From NCBI GenBank assembly GCA_038373865.1, contig JAXGGA010004722.1:21203-85202 (forward strand): a DNA stretch of 64,000 nucleotides. The letters are read 5' to 3'. Positions 1 to 12,868 of the stretch are shown in pieces (position 1 is the first letter of the stretch; every line of letters begins with the position of its first letter). The notes under the pieces are model-generated. The model was not told where the DNA came from and did no database searches. It saw nothing but the letters and a program-made list of their open reading frames with translations. The DNA is from Uloborus plumipes. Its lineage: Eukaryota > Arthropoda > Arachnida > Araneae > Uloboridae. The position numbers and the translations under genes are program-made.

Positions 1-724
1 TCATGCAATTAACTCGACATGATTTTTTTTTAAACCCAGGACGCTTTTTTTTTACGGATATCCTGTATTGTTTTTTTGAAGTAAATGAACTGAAATCACT
101 GCCTTTTGTAGTATGAGGGGTACACGTCCCACGAGGTCACCTTGATTATTTCAGGGGCACATAGCAACCCAAGAACAGTAACGGATTTACAGCTTTGGGG
201 GTCCATCGCAAAAGCCTTTTTGGTCCCCTTACGAGATGAACAAAATTACCCAAACTATTTTTCATGTGCTGTTTTAGACTTCTATTCGGGACCCCTATGT
301 CGTGTGAGGAGAGCTTCGCTATTGTGACATGTTAAATCAGCCACCGTCAAAATGGAGTTATTACTTGTTTCTGATTCAGTGATTCCTCTTTTGTTTACTC
401 TTTTTGCTTGCCAACTTAATGTTTTTTTACGTGCATGACACCCTTTTGAAACTTAATGTTCTTTTTAGGATTATGCCACTTGAAAATGCATTAATATTTT
501 GCATTTCACATGAGGATTATGGGCAAAAAAGGTTGGGAATCATTGTTTTACTTAACAATCTTGCTGAAAAGAGAGAGAGAGGAAAAAAAAAACTGGGATG
601 GTATCGTCATCGAATAGTTGAAACCAGAACTGCGAAGACGGAGAGGAAATGACCGACTCCTAAAATTTCAAAGCCTTCTACTAAAATACCCTAAAATCAG
701 CCTGACTCCGACTCCACAATTCTA
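1..724. other. Unassigned AT-rich sequence
   Basis: No exon, RNA gene or complete repeat could be supported here. Open frames are short and lack splice context or recognisable domains. The last 70 bases are rich in short CTAAAAT and GACTCC repeats leading up to the first TIR element. Confidence 0.5.
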
Positions 725-1096
725 CACTGCTAAAAATTTTCCTAAAATTTTACGGTAAAAGTTACTGGCATCCATGTTGCTAGTTACTTTTACCGTAAAA
801 TTTTACGGTAGAGAAAAATAGAGTTAAAAATTGCAATATGCGAGTAGCTAGGATCGAACCCAAGACACGGTTATCGCACTTCGCTTCCCTACCCACTGTA
901 CCGAATAGACTACACATACACATGGCGAACAGAAATTAAGTATTACGTGCTTCGCTCAGTAAGTCACGTGGTTTATCAACTGGCGCTGTAATCATTTCTT
1001 TTTTATGGTACAATTTACTGCAAATATTTTCATTACTGTAAATGCAACATTTTACAGTAATATTTACCAAAAAAGTTTCCTGAATTTTTAACAGTG
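725..1096. mobile_element. TA-flanked MITE with CACTG termini
   Basis: The element opens with CACTGCTAAAAATTTTCC and closes with the near complement ending TTTTTAACAGTG. Both ends are flanked by TA (723-724 and 1097-1098), the target duplication of the Tc1/mariner superfamily. Inside are inverted TTACGGTAAAA blocks near 755 and 792 and a TTTACAGTAA block near 1050. The middle holds a tRNA-like segment. There is no transposase, so it is non-autonomous. The superfamily call rests on the TA flanks only. Confidence 0.7.
841..912 (-). other. tRNA-like segment with pol III A/B-box motifs
   Basis: On the minus strand a GGGTTCGATCC block matches the tRNA B box, and an upstream CAGTGGGTAGGG block resembles the A-box/D-arm region. 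No convincing acceptor stem can be folded, so this is not a functional tRNA. It lies inside the CACTG element, and a similar segment lies beside another element of this type at 31688. It may be a captured tRNA fragment or a short SINE head. Confidence 0.45.
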
Positions 1097-1825
1097 TAGT
1101 TGAAACAACTCAAGATTTTTCTTCCGAATCGTGTGCACGCTTAGAAAATCGTCATGGAAAAAGCTTTGCATAATATTCAGTCGATGTTCTACGCGAAAGT
1201 AATAGTTTTTTTCCCTCCATCCCTTTCTTTTTCTTCACAACAAATCTGAGCAGACTTCAAATGTCGGTTTCTAGGTCACAATCTCGAGTGTAAAGAGATG
1301 ATCCGATCTTCAAGATAAACCGATCTCTCTTTTTCCTTTCCTTTTTTACGTGAAGTCTGCGTCTTAGTAGAGCAAGGTCCGACTTTTTTTCCGAAGCCAC
1401 GCCCAACATTGGCAAGGAAAAATTGTTTGTCACAATAAGATGGCATTCGTTTAGTTACTCGATTGTTTCCCTGCATATCTTTATTGTGCTTTGATTATTA
1501 TTTTTGTAATGGTTTCTTTTAGCATTGTAGTCACGCAGCTGCATTTGCATGTTATGACCTGGAACTGCGATATACAGACGGCTCGTCTTGGGCTTGTTTC
1601 GCAATCGACGCCTCGTTTTAATAACATTTATACGTGCGTTTTGACTTCTGTGTAGTTGTTGAGAGTGGTGTGGAAAAGCTGGCAAAGCTTGGAAGTTTCG
1701 CTTGCGTTTCAAAACGATTGTTTTATTGATTTTTTTAAAATAATCAAAATCCAGGAAAAAAGGGCAACTGTTATTCATATGAGGCATGCTTGTTAACTCA
1801 TTTTGCACCATTTCATACTTTTTAG

Positions 1826-3550
1826 GAGCCATTATTTTGAAATTCAGACAAGGTGTGGCAGTGACCATTTTTGATTTTCCTCATTTTTTTATATGTCAAA
1901 GTAGGTCATGAGAAATGAACATTCTGAAGTTTGCAGCCCCCCAAAAAAATTTGTTCGCTCGGTAAAAATTCCCAAAGTTTGATGTTATGCAGCGCTTTTT
2001 TGGTAAAACGGCTGAAAGACGCATTTCAGTGCGCTGTAGTTTTTTACAGAAACGCTACCCCATGGTTATGTTTACATTTATTGATTGTACAATGTGTAGT
2101 TATGGGGACCCCATACTTATTTGGGTTGGGGTGTGTTTCTTTCTTCAGTTAAGGGGCCGCAAAGTATGGTTTTTAGACATTTTCGCTCGACTATGAACTA
2201 CGTTATTTCCCCCCTAAAAGCAACCCCCGAAATTTTTTTAACATATACTGAAAATTTATACTATGAAGAGAATATGTGGTACGAAAATTGTTTATTATTT
2301 CATTGCTTGAAAGAGAAAAAGACTTAGACATTTTTCAAATTTTCAAAATTTGCGGTTTTTTGATCGCATTTAAGGCTACAGTGGACAAATAAAATTGATT
2401 TTTTTCAATAATTGATTTATACGTCTAAAACTTTGTGTGCTTGTATTATTGTATATTTACTACATCAAAAAGCATAAAAAACACAAATTAGTGCAAAAAC
2501 AATGAATACTTTTTTTTCAAATTTCAAATTTAAGTATTTTTTTAACAAAATTTCAAAATGTTCCAGGCGTCGCAATTTTTTTTCAAACTTTGAATTTCCA
2601 CTTAATTTTCAATCATTAGGCATGATGGCACAAAACAATGCATTAAAAACAATGTTTTATGAAATAGTTTATAAAAGATGGCTGAAAATAAAAATTTTCA
2701 GTTGAAAAAATCACATAAATTTTCATTTTCAGCCATCTTTTATAAACTACGACATAAAACATTGTTTTTAATGCATTGTTTTGTGCCATCATGCCTAATG
2801 ATTGGAAATTAAGTGGAAATTCAAAGTTCGAAAAAAAATTGCGACGCCTGGAACATTTTGAAATTTTGTTAAAAAACACTTAAATTTGAAATTTGAAAAA
2901 AAAGTATTCATTGTTTTTGCACTAATTTGTGTTTTTTACGCTTTTAGATGTAGTAAATATACAATAATACAAGCACACAAAGTTTTAGACTTATAAATCA
3001 ATAATTGAAAAAATCCAATTTTATTTGTCCACTGTAGCCTTAACTCAAAACAGCAACTCTAGGAAAAAAAAGCTTTTATGGATTATGGAACCTACAGATG
3101 TGTAGAATAACGTAAAAAAGAAAGTTGCGTGGGGTCTCGTCTCGTTTTCAAGAAATTAATTTTTTTTGCAGCTCATTTTAATGCTTTTTTCTCATAGTAA
3201 AATGTGTCCATCAAGTAGCTCAAATCTGCTGAAACTCTAAGTATATAGTAAAGATATATTTAAATTTGTATGAGGAAAGAGAAAAAGACTAAAAACACTT
3301 AATTTTGTCAATTTTTTTTATAATTTTTAGTTTTTTAATTGCAATTAACTCAAAAAAACGTTAAATCCTGAGACTATTATTGAATGCACATATTACTAGC
3401 TTTGAAATATTGGAAAAAGTAAATTCGGTGAGGTATCCTCAGATGTATTCTAGTGGGAGGTCACAATGACCTCCCGAAAAATTTCATGATCGAAAAATTT
3501 TGCTGATGATTCGGCAAAGTTGGAAACAATACTACAACATTGAATTTTTC
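1826..3550 (+). repeat. Left arm of a 4-kb inverted repeat
   Basis: This arm is the reverse complement of 4760-5822 with few substitutions, apart from the 666-bp insertion at 2374-3039. Matching landmarks include the GAGCCATTATTTTGA edge, the CCCCATGGTTATG block near 2057, the CTACAGATGTGTAG block near 3092 and the AGGTCA palindrome at 3458. Short open frames at 1987-2196 and 5385-5651 are mirror copies, so the similarity of their peptides reflects the DNA repeat and not coding. The family is unknown. Confidence 0.85.
2374..3039. mobile_element. 666-bp foldback MITE, TTAA target site (piggyBac-type)
   Basis: The element begins GGCTACAGTGGACAAATAAA and ends with its complement. The two halves (about 2374-2700 and 2712-3039) are inverted copies nearly throughout, so the single strand would fold into one long hairpin. 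It is flanked by TTAA at 2370-2373 and 3040-3043. The paired arm of the surrounding inverted repeat has one TTAA (5263-5266) and no insert, which is a natural empty site. TTAA duplication is the hallmark of piggyBac elements. No transposase is present. Confidence 0.85.
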
Positions 3551-4086
3551 TATTTATTTATTTTTTACATGTTATGATTATTTTTTTATATTATCCCTTT
3601 TTAAGGCGGTGGTAAATATGTTACCACCACGCTAGAACTTAAAACGCACTAGAAACGCACAAAACTTTCATGTACAACATGTAATGTTCCATTGTGAGCT
3701 GCTCCATGTTTCATGTTGTTCCATCAGACAAACTAAAAGTATTCTTGGTGATTTACATTGTCTTTAGTTCTTCTATCACTTATTTCATGCGTAACTAAAA
3801 AATGAGCAATTTCAAATAACTAATGATGAATAGTTTTACAAGGAATGCATATTTACTTGTGAAATTATTTGTATTTTACATTTATTCTATTGAATAAACC
3901 AGTGAAATGTCATTGCTTGTAATGGACGGTGGTTAACTTTACTCACCCCTCTTAAAAACAGAAGCCACAATAACAAAATTTAAAAAAATACATTTTTTGG
4001 TCATAAACGAGCTTCATTTTTCTAATTATAATGAAAAATGTGAACTTAGGAGAAAAACGGCTTGTGCCCGTTAAAGGGTTAAATGA

Positions 4087-4610
4087 TACCTACATATGTG
4101 TAAAACGACGTACAAAATACAGCGGCCAGGGGTCTCTTCTAGTTTTACAGAAAAAAAAAATGTAGCAGATTTTAATGCGTTCTCCCGTAGTAAAATGTGT
4201 CCAGTATGTAGGTCAGATCTGCTAAAATTTAAAATATATGATGATAATTTATATATGTGTGAATAGTAATTTTTGAGTGTATAGTAATAGTGAAAAAGAA
4301 TCACAGCACTTAATTGTGTCTAAATTTTTAGAACTTTTAGCTTCTTATTGCAATTTTATTAAAAAACGATAAATCGTTATTGAGAAAATTATTGACTTTT
4401 CATATTACTAGCTGGCAATGACTGGAAATATTCGAGAAAGTAAACACTGTGAGGTATTTTTAGAGGCTCCCCAATGGGAAGTCAAAGGAGGTCACTGTGA
4501 CCTCCAGAAAAATTTCATATTTGGAAAAATTTTGTGAAGATTCGGCAACTTTAGAAACAATACTGCAACATAGAAATTTTCTATTTATTTATTTATTTTT
4601 TACATGTGGG
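4087..4610 (+). repeat. Third, diverged copy of the inverted-repeat unit
   Basis: This lies in the loop between the two arms and matches about 3085-3600 in direct orientation. Shared blocks include a CTACATATGTGTA segment, TAGTAAAATGTGTCCA, a perfect AGGTCA-ctg-TGACCT palindrome at 4489 and the GATTCGGCAA block. It is clearly more diverged than the two arms are from each other. The locus therefore had at least two copies before the inverted duplication. Confidence 0.75.
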
Positions 4611-4759
4611 CTTGATCGAATTTTATCATTCGGAAAAATTGGGAAATTCCTTTGGCAAATTAAGAACATCTTCTTAAGAAGTATAAGATACTCATGGGCA
4701 CTGGAACTTAAATTTTTACAGAATACGATCAAGCACACGTGACAAAAATGTATCATTAA

Positions 4760-5822
4760 AAAATCTCAATGTTGCAATAGTTTCCAAATTTGCCGAATCG
4801 TCAGCAAAAATTTTCGATCATGAAATTTTTCGGGAAGTCACTGTGACCTCCCACTAGAATACATCTGAAGAGACCTCACCGAATTTACTTTTTCCAATAT
4901 TTCAAAGCTAGTAATATGTGCATTAAATAATAGTCTCAGGATTTCACGTTTTTTGAGTTAATTGCAATTAAAAAACTAAAAATTAAAAAAAAATTAGACA
5001 AAATTAAGTGTTTTTAGCCTTTTTCTCTTTCCCTATACAAATTTAAATGTATCATTACTATATACTTAGAGTTTCAGCAGATTTGACCTACTTGATGGAC
5101 ACATTTTACTATGAGAAAAAAGCATTAAAATGAGCTACAAAAAAAATTATTTTCTTGAAAACGAGACGAGACCCCACGCAACTTTCTTTTTTACGTTATT
5201 CTACACATCTGTAGGTTCCATAATCCATAAAAGCTTTTTTTTCCTAGAGTTGCTGTTTTGAGTTAAATGCGATCAAAAAACCGCAAATTTTGAAAATTTG
5301 AAAAATGTCTAAGTCTTTTTTTTTTAAAGCAATGAAATAATAAAAAAAATTTCGTGCCACATATTCTCTTCATAGTATAAATTTTCAGTATATGTTAAAA
5401 AAATTTCGGGGGGTTGCTTTTAGGGGGGAAATAACGCAGTTCAAAGTCGAGCGAAAATGGTCTAAAAACCATACTTTGCGGCCCCTTAACTGAAGAAAGA
5501 AACACACCCCAACCCAAATAACTATGGGGTCCCCATAACTACACATTGTACACTCAATAAATGTAAACATAACCATGGGGTGGCGTTTCTGTAAAAAACT
5601 ACAGCGCACTGAAATGCGTCTTTCAGCCGTTTTACCAAAAAAGCGCTGCATAACATCAAACTTTGGGAATTTTTACCGAGCGAACAAAATTTTTTGGGAG
5701 GCTGTCAACTTCAGAATGTTCATTTCTCATGACCTACTTTGACATATAAAAAAATGAGGAAAATCAAAAATGGTCACTGCCAAAATTTCCCTTTTTTGTT
5801 CGATTTTCAAAATAATGGCTCT
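4760..5822 (-). repeat. Right arm of the 4-kb inverted repeat
   Basis: This is the reverse complement of the left arm without the foldback insertion; the uninterrupted TTAA is at 5263-5266. The outer edge is marked by TCAAAATAATGGCTC. A few substitutions and small indels separate the arms, so the duplication is not brand new. No coding capacity was found. Confidence 0.85.
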
Positions 5823-8800
5823 TAGCATATTTGACTTCAAAAGAAACTGAAGAAGTAATTTTGGAAATAAGCAATCATTGATCGCAATTTATGATTAAAA
5901 ATTTAGATTCGAAGGCTAGATTTCCAACCCCAGGTGCCAAATTTGATGAAAGCAAAGCTTCAAGATAGATGCAAAACTACAAATACTGGCCAAGCGAAAA
6001 AAATATTTCAGATGGTCAATTTGTTGGCAGCTCTAAACATTTATTTCACCGTCCTTCAATTAACAGTTCACTGTTTTAATCCTGCAAATTATTTTTTCCA
6101 TTATTTCTTATTTTTAAACAATTATGATAATTTGTAACTGTTGTAAATCTTGTAAATGATCTTTACATGAACAAAGAAAAGGAAGAAAATCGAGATGTGT
6201 TTTGCTTGAGCTTCCAAGGGCAGTACAGGCAATAGTAGATTCTTAATGCCGTTAGTGGTACTTCTTTTGCCTTTACATTGAGTAGTCTATTTTTTAAATT
6301 GGAAACATCGTAACACGTTTAAGGAAATACCCAGTTGCTAATTTACAGGATTGTGGGCATTAAAAATTGCATTTTTGGGCTCCCTTTGTCAATCACAGAA
6401 CAGTGTAAAGTGCATTTTTGTGTCCGTTTCGGGGCCCTAATGAACGTGGGGGCTCCCCGCAATTGAGACATTCTTGACGTGATAAATTTACCAACATGTT
6501 TGTTAAGAGATAAGGATTGGCAATATGATGTAAAGCAAGTGTTCTGAGTGGGTCACCCTGCTCCCTCTCTCCGCCCCCTGATTGAGGCCAATATACTCGA
6601 AGCATCACTTATATGGTGCCAATTGTCCATTCTGATGTCTTGCTCAATTTCCCATTAAGAGATGTAACGCAAATTAAATTGGTCAAGAAGGGGAAGAGAG
6701 AGGCAAAAAGTGTTTTTAATGCCATAACTCCAAATCTAAAATTACTTTTTGCTACTTATTTGTCCGACAAATCTTGTTTTGTACTGATTCCAAATGGTAA
6801 AAGTTCATAACGACTATGTTCAACTGCGACGCGGGAAAGCGCGGGATCTTTTCTGGTTGTTCCTTTATAAAAGACAGTTTCTCCTACAGTTAATTATCTA
6901 ATGAAAACAATTGATTTGCCTGAACTAAATTGATCTACGTAAAACCAGTAATTAGCACACCGCACACACGTAGTATTTTGCGTTGTATGTAATTATTTTT
7001 TTAAGGAGAATGAGAGAAATGCATTTTAAAAAGTGATTTTTTAAAATGAGAGATTCTGAAGATTCATTTTAAATTAACCTTTAACCTCCCTAAAATGGAA
7101 CCGGGCGGTACATATGTTGTACCATAAGTCTCGTCTAGTTTAGTGGACGGGGTTGAAATTTTCACTCGAACCCTTTGTTGTCGGGGATTTTTTCAAGGTT
7201 TCATACGTCTGGTACGACAGTTTAAACCTTCTCTTTTCAATGGAAAAGAAATCTGTGATTAAACTGTCGTTCTACTTGGGTTGAAAGAAAAATTTCTATA
7301 TGAACAGTCTGGATCCAAAAGGTTAAATACGGTAAACAGCGATACCGGCAGCAAACATAAGAGCTACAGCAAATCTCTAAGCTTGGTTTTGTAGTGAGAC
7401 TTGCTTCGTTTTTATCATACCTTCGACAATAATCATTCATAAACATTTCTGTAAACAACTCGGCAGACGGCGAAAATAGGCTCGTTAGAAGGTCGATTGT
7501 CAAGGTAAATTGCATAAGATTAATTACCAAGGACGCTGCTTTGAGAAGTTTTTTTTTTCTTTCCCCGGGCAACGTTAATTTTTTGGTGCATCAAGTCGGG
7601 GTAGTGGCGGGGGAGGGAGGACTGGTTCTTGTGTCCTCACATCATGTATGTTTTTCATTACTATATTGGCAATATGACTAAAAAACTTACGAGTTCTGGG
7701 TTGTTTAACTGAAGTATGAACTCTTAAGAGAGAGTAATTAGTGTAATTTTTTGCTATACAAATTTGCTTGAGTTCACTTGGTGCTGATTTTAAATAAGAA
7801 TGAAATTCGTGCCAGAATTTCATATAATTAACTTACATAATCAATATCGCATTAAGAACTACGATCTGCAACTGTGCTTTTTCGCTAGCCCTCAAATTAG
7901 TCTCAAGCAAAAATTCCTTTTCTGTAAATGCATTATGCCCGGGAAAACAGAAAATGTATTAAATAATCGTGCATGGCTTAATTTATTTGTGTGAAAATAC
8001 TTAAACAGCTACACCCAGTTACTTTTGGTTGACGTTGAATCATTTAGTGTACCGTTCTTTCCCTTCAGAAAATGTGACATTTCAGTATGTGCGGGGACAA
8101 CAAGGGCAGATCCAGACATTTTTCAAGGTGATTGGTTTTTATTACTTTATACGATGCATGCAAATATTGATCACATTGTTTCGCACTTGACTTCCGAAAC
8201 ACTTCCGGGGGAGAACCAAAAATCTCTCTTTCCCACCATTATTAAAATTTGTCCAAAATTGCGTTTTTAGGACTTCACTGTCGAAAGTATACCGGTGGAA
8301 AGTTTCTTGTATATGTCCCTGGTGGACAACGGGTCAGGTTACATGAAAAACCGAACAATCCCGTTCAAAACGGGACGTATGGTCATCTTACGTTTAATCA
8401 CCTGGTATCACCCCAGAGTGATGGGAATTTGCACTCATATTTCATTTGTGTATCTCTCCACGGCTAACTGTGGCTCGGCCGTAACTGGAATTCTAGACTT
8501 CCGACTCCAGTCAGTTAAAAAAAGTCGATCCAATTCCTTTCACGCTAAGTTGCTTTTCCTTTATCTATGTTAAGGTGATTAATTCCAGTTACTCCTGTTC
8601 GATAACATCAACAGTTGGAGATTAAACAGGTATTGCAATTGCGGTTTTCAGACTCCGTTGTCTAGCTTCAACTGCGCTATTCTTCGGTACCTGATGTTTT
8701 AAAAACGCATTTAAGAGCGGGGGCAAGATTCTTACTTAGCGCATCAGCTTGAAAAGTTTCTTAAAATTGTATTCTTGACTGTGGGGGACGGAATATGGAT

Positions 8801-9909
8801 GGGTCATAAACTCTCATGTTATTTAACATTGTTGAATATGTACAAAGGGATGGCGTATTTTTGAAAAAAAAAAAAAAAAAAGCACTTTTGTTAATTTAGC
8901 TTAATGTTATATAAATTGCTGTTGTGGTATATTTACAGTGGCTGTCTGTCGCTAAAAACCGACGTCCACTTATTAGTAATTTTATTTATTTTATGCTTTT
9001 GTAAAACAGATGTAAGACAGGGAGAAGCGAAAGGATACATGTGAACTTTTAAAAAGTTTTAAGTCATTTAGTAACTGTTTTCTGCATTTGCTTTGTTTCG
9101 TATTTGTTTCTTCCGTTATTTTTTTACATTTGTTTCAACTGCTTTCAGTTTTCTCTTAAAAAGAAACATTTTTTTCCTCTCAAAATTTGACACATTACCT
9201 TAATGTAATTTGGCAACATTTACTTAAATTTTTAAAGTTTTGCGTATTGTTTACATTTTCCAATTCTAATTCGTTTTGCAGTTGTCTTTTCTTCAATTGG
9301 CGGCTAAGTATAACTCAGTCTTTTCGCTGCCAAAAAAGCTAATCCAATCAACCAACCACTTTTTTACCTCATTTAGTCTCCATCCAATTTTTAAATTGAA
9401 GATACTCTCGAAGATTAATTAAATTAAACTGCATCTAAATGCGAAAAATTTGTAGAATTTCATACAGACACTTAAACTTTGCGTTTTATTCCATACTTGA
9501 AGCGGTGCCAAGAGGGACGAAAACTGGAATTATTATGTTTCTGTTTCGCTGGAAACATCGTTTTTATAGAACGTGGTGTTTGTTTGGAACCGACTCTCCG
9601 AGATTTGTGGAAACAATTCCGTCGTAGGAGCAAATGTTGTCTCTGCTCGTTGGCAGAGCTCCCGAATTCGGAATTCTGACTCGGAGGATGGATATAAATA
9701 AACACAGACGGGGGAAGGAAGTTGTTTGTTATGAATGTGGATGGTCCTAAATAATTACAGTCGGAATGTGAATCCCCTCATCCATCTGACTCTTTCCTGT
9801 TTTGTGAGGAAACAGCATTTTGAGAGGCAAATGTTCAAATTTCATCCCATGTAGTCCCATGTAGAGTGTGGAGTATTTGCCTTATAACGTGCCCTGTCCA
9901 TCTTTTAAG
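5823..9909. other. Unassigned intergenic sequence
   Basis: About 4 kb without a supported exon. A short TTAA-bounded stretch (7081-7326) with weak terminal complementarity could be an old piggyBac-type MITE. An A-run lies near 8865. No recognisable protein segment was seen on either strand. Confidence 0.4.
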
Positions 9910-10062
9910 CAGGGCTGCATTACTGAATATGCCAACTTGGGCCGTAGGTACCCTAATGGCTAAAATTTTTCTACCCAGTGGTTAAAATGGAAAGGCTTGA
10001 TTGCAGGGGGTATCCCGAAAAAGTGTGGTAGCTAGGGCCCTATGGTATCTTAATTGGGCCCG
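9910..10062 (-). mobile_element. hAT-like MITE copy (CAGGGCC family)
   Basis: The segment is a diverged inverted relative of 29732-29923. It shares a TTACTGAATATGCCAACT block at one end and ATCTTAATTGGGCCC at the other. The CAGGGC terminus is typical of hAT elements. Target duplications are no longer clear here, so the boundaries are approximate. Confidence 0.6.
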
Positions 10063-10254
10063 GGTTCTAAGAAACATGTACCAATCTAGTTTTTCCTGTT
10101 TAGTTGTCGTTTTTTTTAATTAATTAATTAATTTATTTTTTATAAACCAAATTTAAGTTTGGCCTCAAATACAAATATTTTTTTTTCTGTACCTATCGTC
10201 ACTGTTTGCACACATCACGTTAAATGCAATTATTTTCAAGCAAAATACATTTTT

Positions 10255-10352
10255 TACCTTCTTTACCCGTTATTTATGCTTTTTCGGATTATCCGCGATT
10301 TTCGTTATCCCGTGCCACCCAATTCCGCGGATAATCGAGAGTGTACTGTAGT
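10255..10352 (-). mobile_element. Terminal fragment of a Tigger/pogo-like element
   Basis: Read on the minus strand it starts CAGTACACTCTCGATTATCC, followed by further CGGATAATC-type blocks. This resembles the terminal repeats of Tigger/pogo elements of the Tc1/mariner superfamily. A TA follows the terminus on the plus strand. I could not find the other end, so it is a fragment. Confidence 0.4.
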
Positions 10353-10399
10353 TCACTTTTCAAGAACCGTTTATTACCAAAAGCCTAGTGTACGTCGTT

Positions 10400-11483
10400 G
10401 ATTACCATCCTCCACAAAAGGATATCAGGAACCGTGACTGCCAAAAATGGACGAAGAAAGTGGTCAAGGATTTTATAAGTTAGACCACAAACCACCAGGA
10501 AAGATGTCTGCCACCACCCACAGCGAAACGATTGTAGTCTCGTGAATTTTCCACAATTAGCTCAACAGCTTGCCAAACTTTTCCTTTTTAATTGAACAAC
10601 TAGTTAGTTCACTGTACATTTTAAAGCCGCTAAGGCAAGTAAAAGTTTTTTAGAACAAGTTTAGTTTGCGAGTACTTCCTTGATAGAGTATCATTCAAAA
10701 AAATGGTTACAGCCGTTGAAATTGTCTACCAACAGTCGCTGTAGTCTTGTTGCAAATGCCAGGAAAGCAGAGCTAGTTCAAGTAAGGACTGCATTAGGGA
10801 AGAACATGTTCTGTGTTGCGTTGCAGATTTTTTAACACAGTCTAACGCCCATTTCGGCGCAAAAGTTTGGAATGATATGGTGGGGTTATACCGTGAGTTT
10901 AATTTGTATCTACTTGAATTATGTGGAGCAATAAAAGGATCGGGCATACCAAAAAGTTAAAATATGAATTTTCTTCCTTTTTTCACCTTTTGTTTGTTTT
11001 GAATACCTTTCGCTCTTTTTTTGTTTTTTGAAATTTGAACAACAGAATGAGATGTTAGTGCCAAGAACTCAGAATATGTAATTAAATATAAACAAAAGAA
11101 AAAAATCTGATGAATAAAATATTCGGTTTTTGAAATAGAACTGTCAGATTGTAACAGAAAAATAAATACTCAATTTAACTAAGAGAAACAAACTACGACC
11201 TGTATTTCACAAATGCGTTATTCTAACAAAATGTTCCTGGAAAATTGTTCTCGACTGCACGGAAGCGAACACACGGCAACGATCCTCTTTGGCGAATATC
11301 AAATGGCCACGTTCTACGAATTGTTTAAAATATGTGCTTCCAAATGTGTGCATAAGTGTCAAGGCATGAGGCGGCTTGAATTGTCTCCTCGGCGGGAAAT
11401 TGCTGGCTAAACAAAAGAACATCGGTGTGGTCGATAACCCTCCGACGAATCCCCTGACGGTGCCCCCTTATCGTTTCCTCCTT
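10400..11483. other. Unassigned intergenic sequence
   Basis: No exon or repeat boundary can be supported. Open frames overlap on both strands without splice signals that make sense. Confidence 0.4.
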
Positions 11484-11945
11484 CACTGTTAGAAATTTCA
11501 TCGTGAAAAAACGGTGAAGTGACCGGCAGCAGACCGGCCGTCTGATTAACCGTAGAAACAACGGTTAGGTATGTTAAGTCTCCTTTACGGTTTTGAAACC
11601 ATTTCATACTAGAACGGTTGAAACACCGTCAATGAGAAATTTGACGGTTTTGTAACCATTTACGACTATTTTGGTTTAATAACCGTAAATCGGAAATTCT
11701 ACGGCTTAGTAACCGTTTACAACTATTTTGGTTAAATAACCGTAAATGGCAAATTTTATTATTTTGTAACCGTTTACAGCAAAAATGGCTTAAAAACTGT
11801 AAATGGGAAATTTTAGAGTTTTGTAACCGTTTACAACTATTATGGTTTAAAAACCATACATAGGAAATATTTTGGTTTGAGAACCGTTTGTGATTAGTAC
11901 GGCCAACAAATTGTAAATACGAAATAGTATGAGTTTGTCGCCACA
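11484..11945. repeat. Element with CACTGTTAG terminus and AACCGTTTAC minisatellite
   Basis: The left terminus CACTGTTAGAAATTTC matches, in reverse, the end at 19592. The interior is 4-5 imperfect copies of a 55-60-base unit, each carrying AACCGTTTAC and its near complement GGTTTAATAACCGTAAA. Because unit length is often near a multiple of three, the minus strand stays open for 105 codons with a reiterated CKRL-type peptide. This is an effect of the repeat and not a gene. The right terminus was not found. Confidence 0.65.
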
Positions 11946-12862
11946 CGAGAAATAAATCAAAAATCCATGAATGCTCAGAAAACCCTCATTGAAGGTACTC
12001 GAGAACTTACCACAAAAAGTAGACCCCCTCCTGTCTCATTGCACTAAATAAATTTTTAATGACACCATCATGTGAATATAAGCTTAATCAATCATCATGG
12101 TTGGACTTGCCGAGGTGGCACTACGTTGCAGTACCTAATTCTTTAGTTTTTTTTAATGCTTTCCAACATTGTCCCAGCATATCTTTAACAATAATAGAGA
12201 AAAATTAAAATGTAAGAAAGTATTAAGTTATTGGAGGGCTCAAAATAAACCTTAACCAAGTCCATAAAAAGCTTCTTTGTGCTGCACAGATTTAAAATTA
12301 ATAATGAAGTTGCCTTCCAACACTTTTAAAATTAAGAAAAAAAAAAAATCTGAACTACAGTTTAATTATTGCATTCAAGTTTTATACAGTTAGAGCATGT
12401 TATTAAATTTGGCAAATAATGAGATACAGGTCCTTAGGAATAGGCAATTTTTCAGTGTTTCTTTTAATAAAGCAGAAGTATGTTTCATTCATTCATATTT
12501 TTACTTTTGATTGTTTATTCCTTTAGTTGTATTGGGATTGCTTATTACTCCTTCAATAACTGACTTGTCCTTAAATCTGTATTTGATTATTATAATTAAC
12601 ATATGACTCATTTTTTCCTTTGAAAGTCATAATGAAAACCTTTTACTAGTATACTATTCAAAAACCTGAACTATTAGAATTCAACAGGAATTGAATAAAT
12701 TTTGCAGCAGATGTAGTATTCATTTCACTTTTCTTCCCCGTCGAGTAAATAATCTACACGTACATCAAAGAGCACTCATACTTTGTTACAGAGTGCAATT
12801 AAACACACTTAAAATTACACTTAAACACACTAATGATACTGAAACTTAATGTGGATATCTCA
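11946..12862. other. Unassigned AT-rich 3' flank
   Basis: This is the region downstream of the minus-strand gene that ends at 13059. No repeat boundary or exon was recognised. Confidence 0.4.
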
Positions 12863-12868
12863 TTTATT
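12863..12868 (-). promoter_or_regulatory. Candidate polyadenylation signal
   Basis: AATAAA on the minus strand, about 190 bases after the stop codon of the terminal exon at 13059. Such hexamers are common in AT-rich DNA, so the support is positional only. Confidence 0.4.

Noticed and set aside
1987..2196. Peptide conserved between 1987-2196 and 5385-5651
   Set aside because: The match extends over the whole DNA inverted repeat with frame-breaking differences, so it is DNA duplication and not protein conservation.
7081..7326. TTAA-bounded stretch that might be a piggyBac-type MITE
   Set aside because: The termini are only weakly complementary and TTAA is frequent in AT-rich DNA.
11107..11150. 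CTGATGA followed by GAAA and GTC, a second hammerhead-like order
   Set aside because: No stem I or stem II pairing could be found; chance co-occurrence in AT-rich DNA is likely.
11629..11946. 105-codon open frame with a reiterated peptide
   Set aside because: It follows the minisatellite unit exactly; openness comes from repeat length near a multiple of three and not from coding selection.
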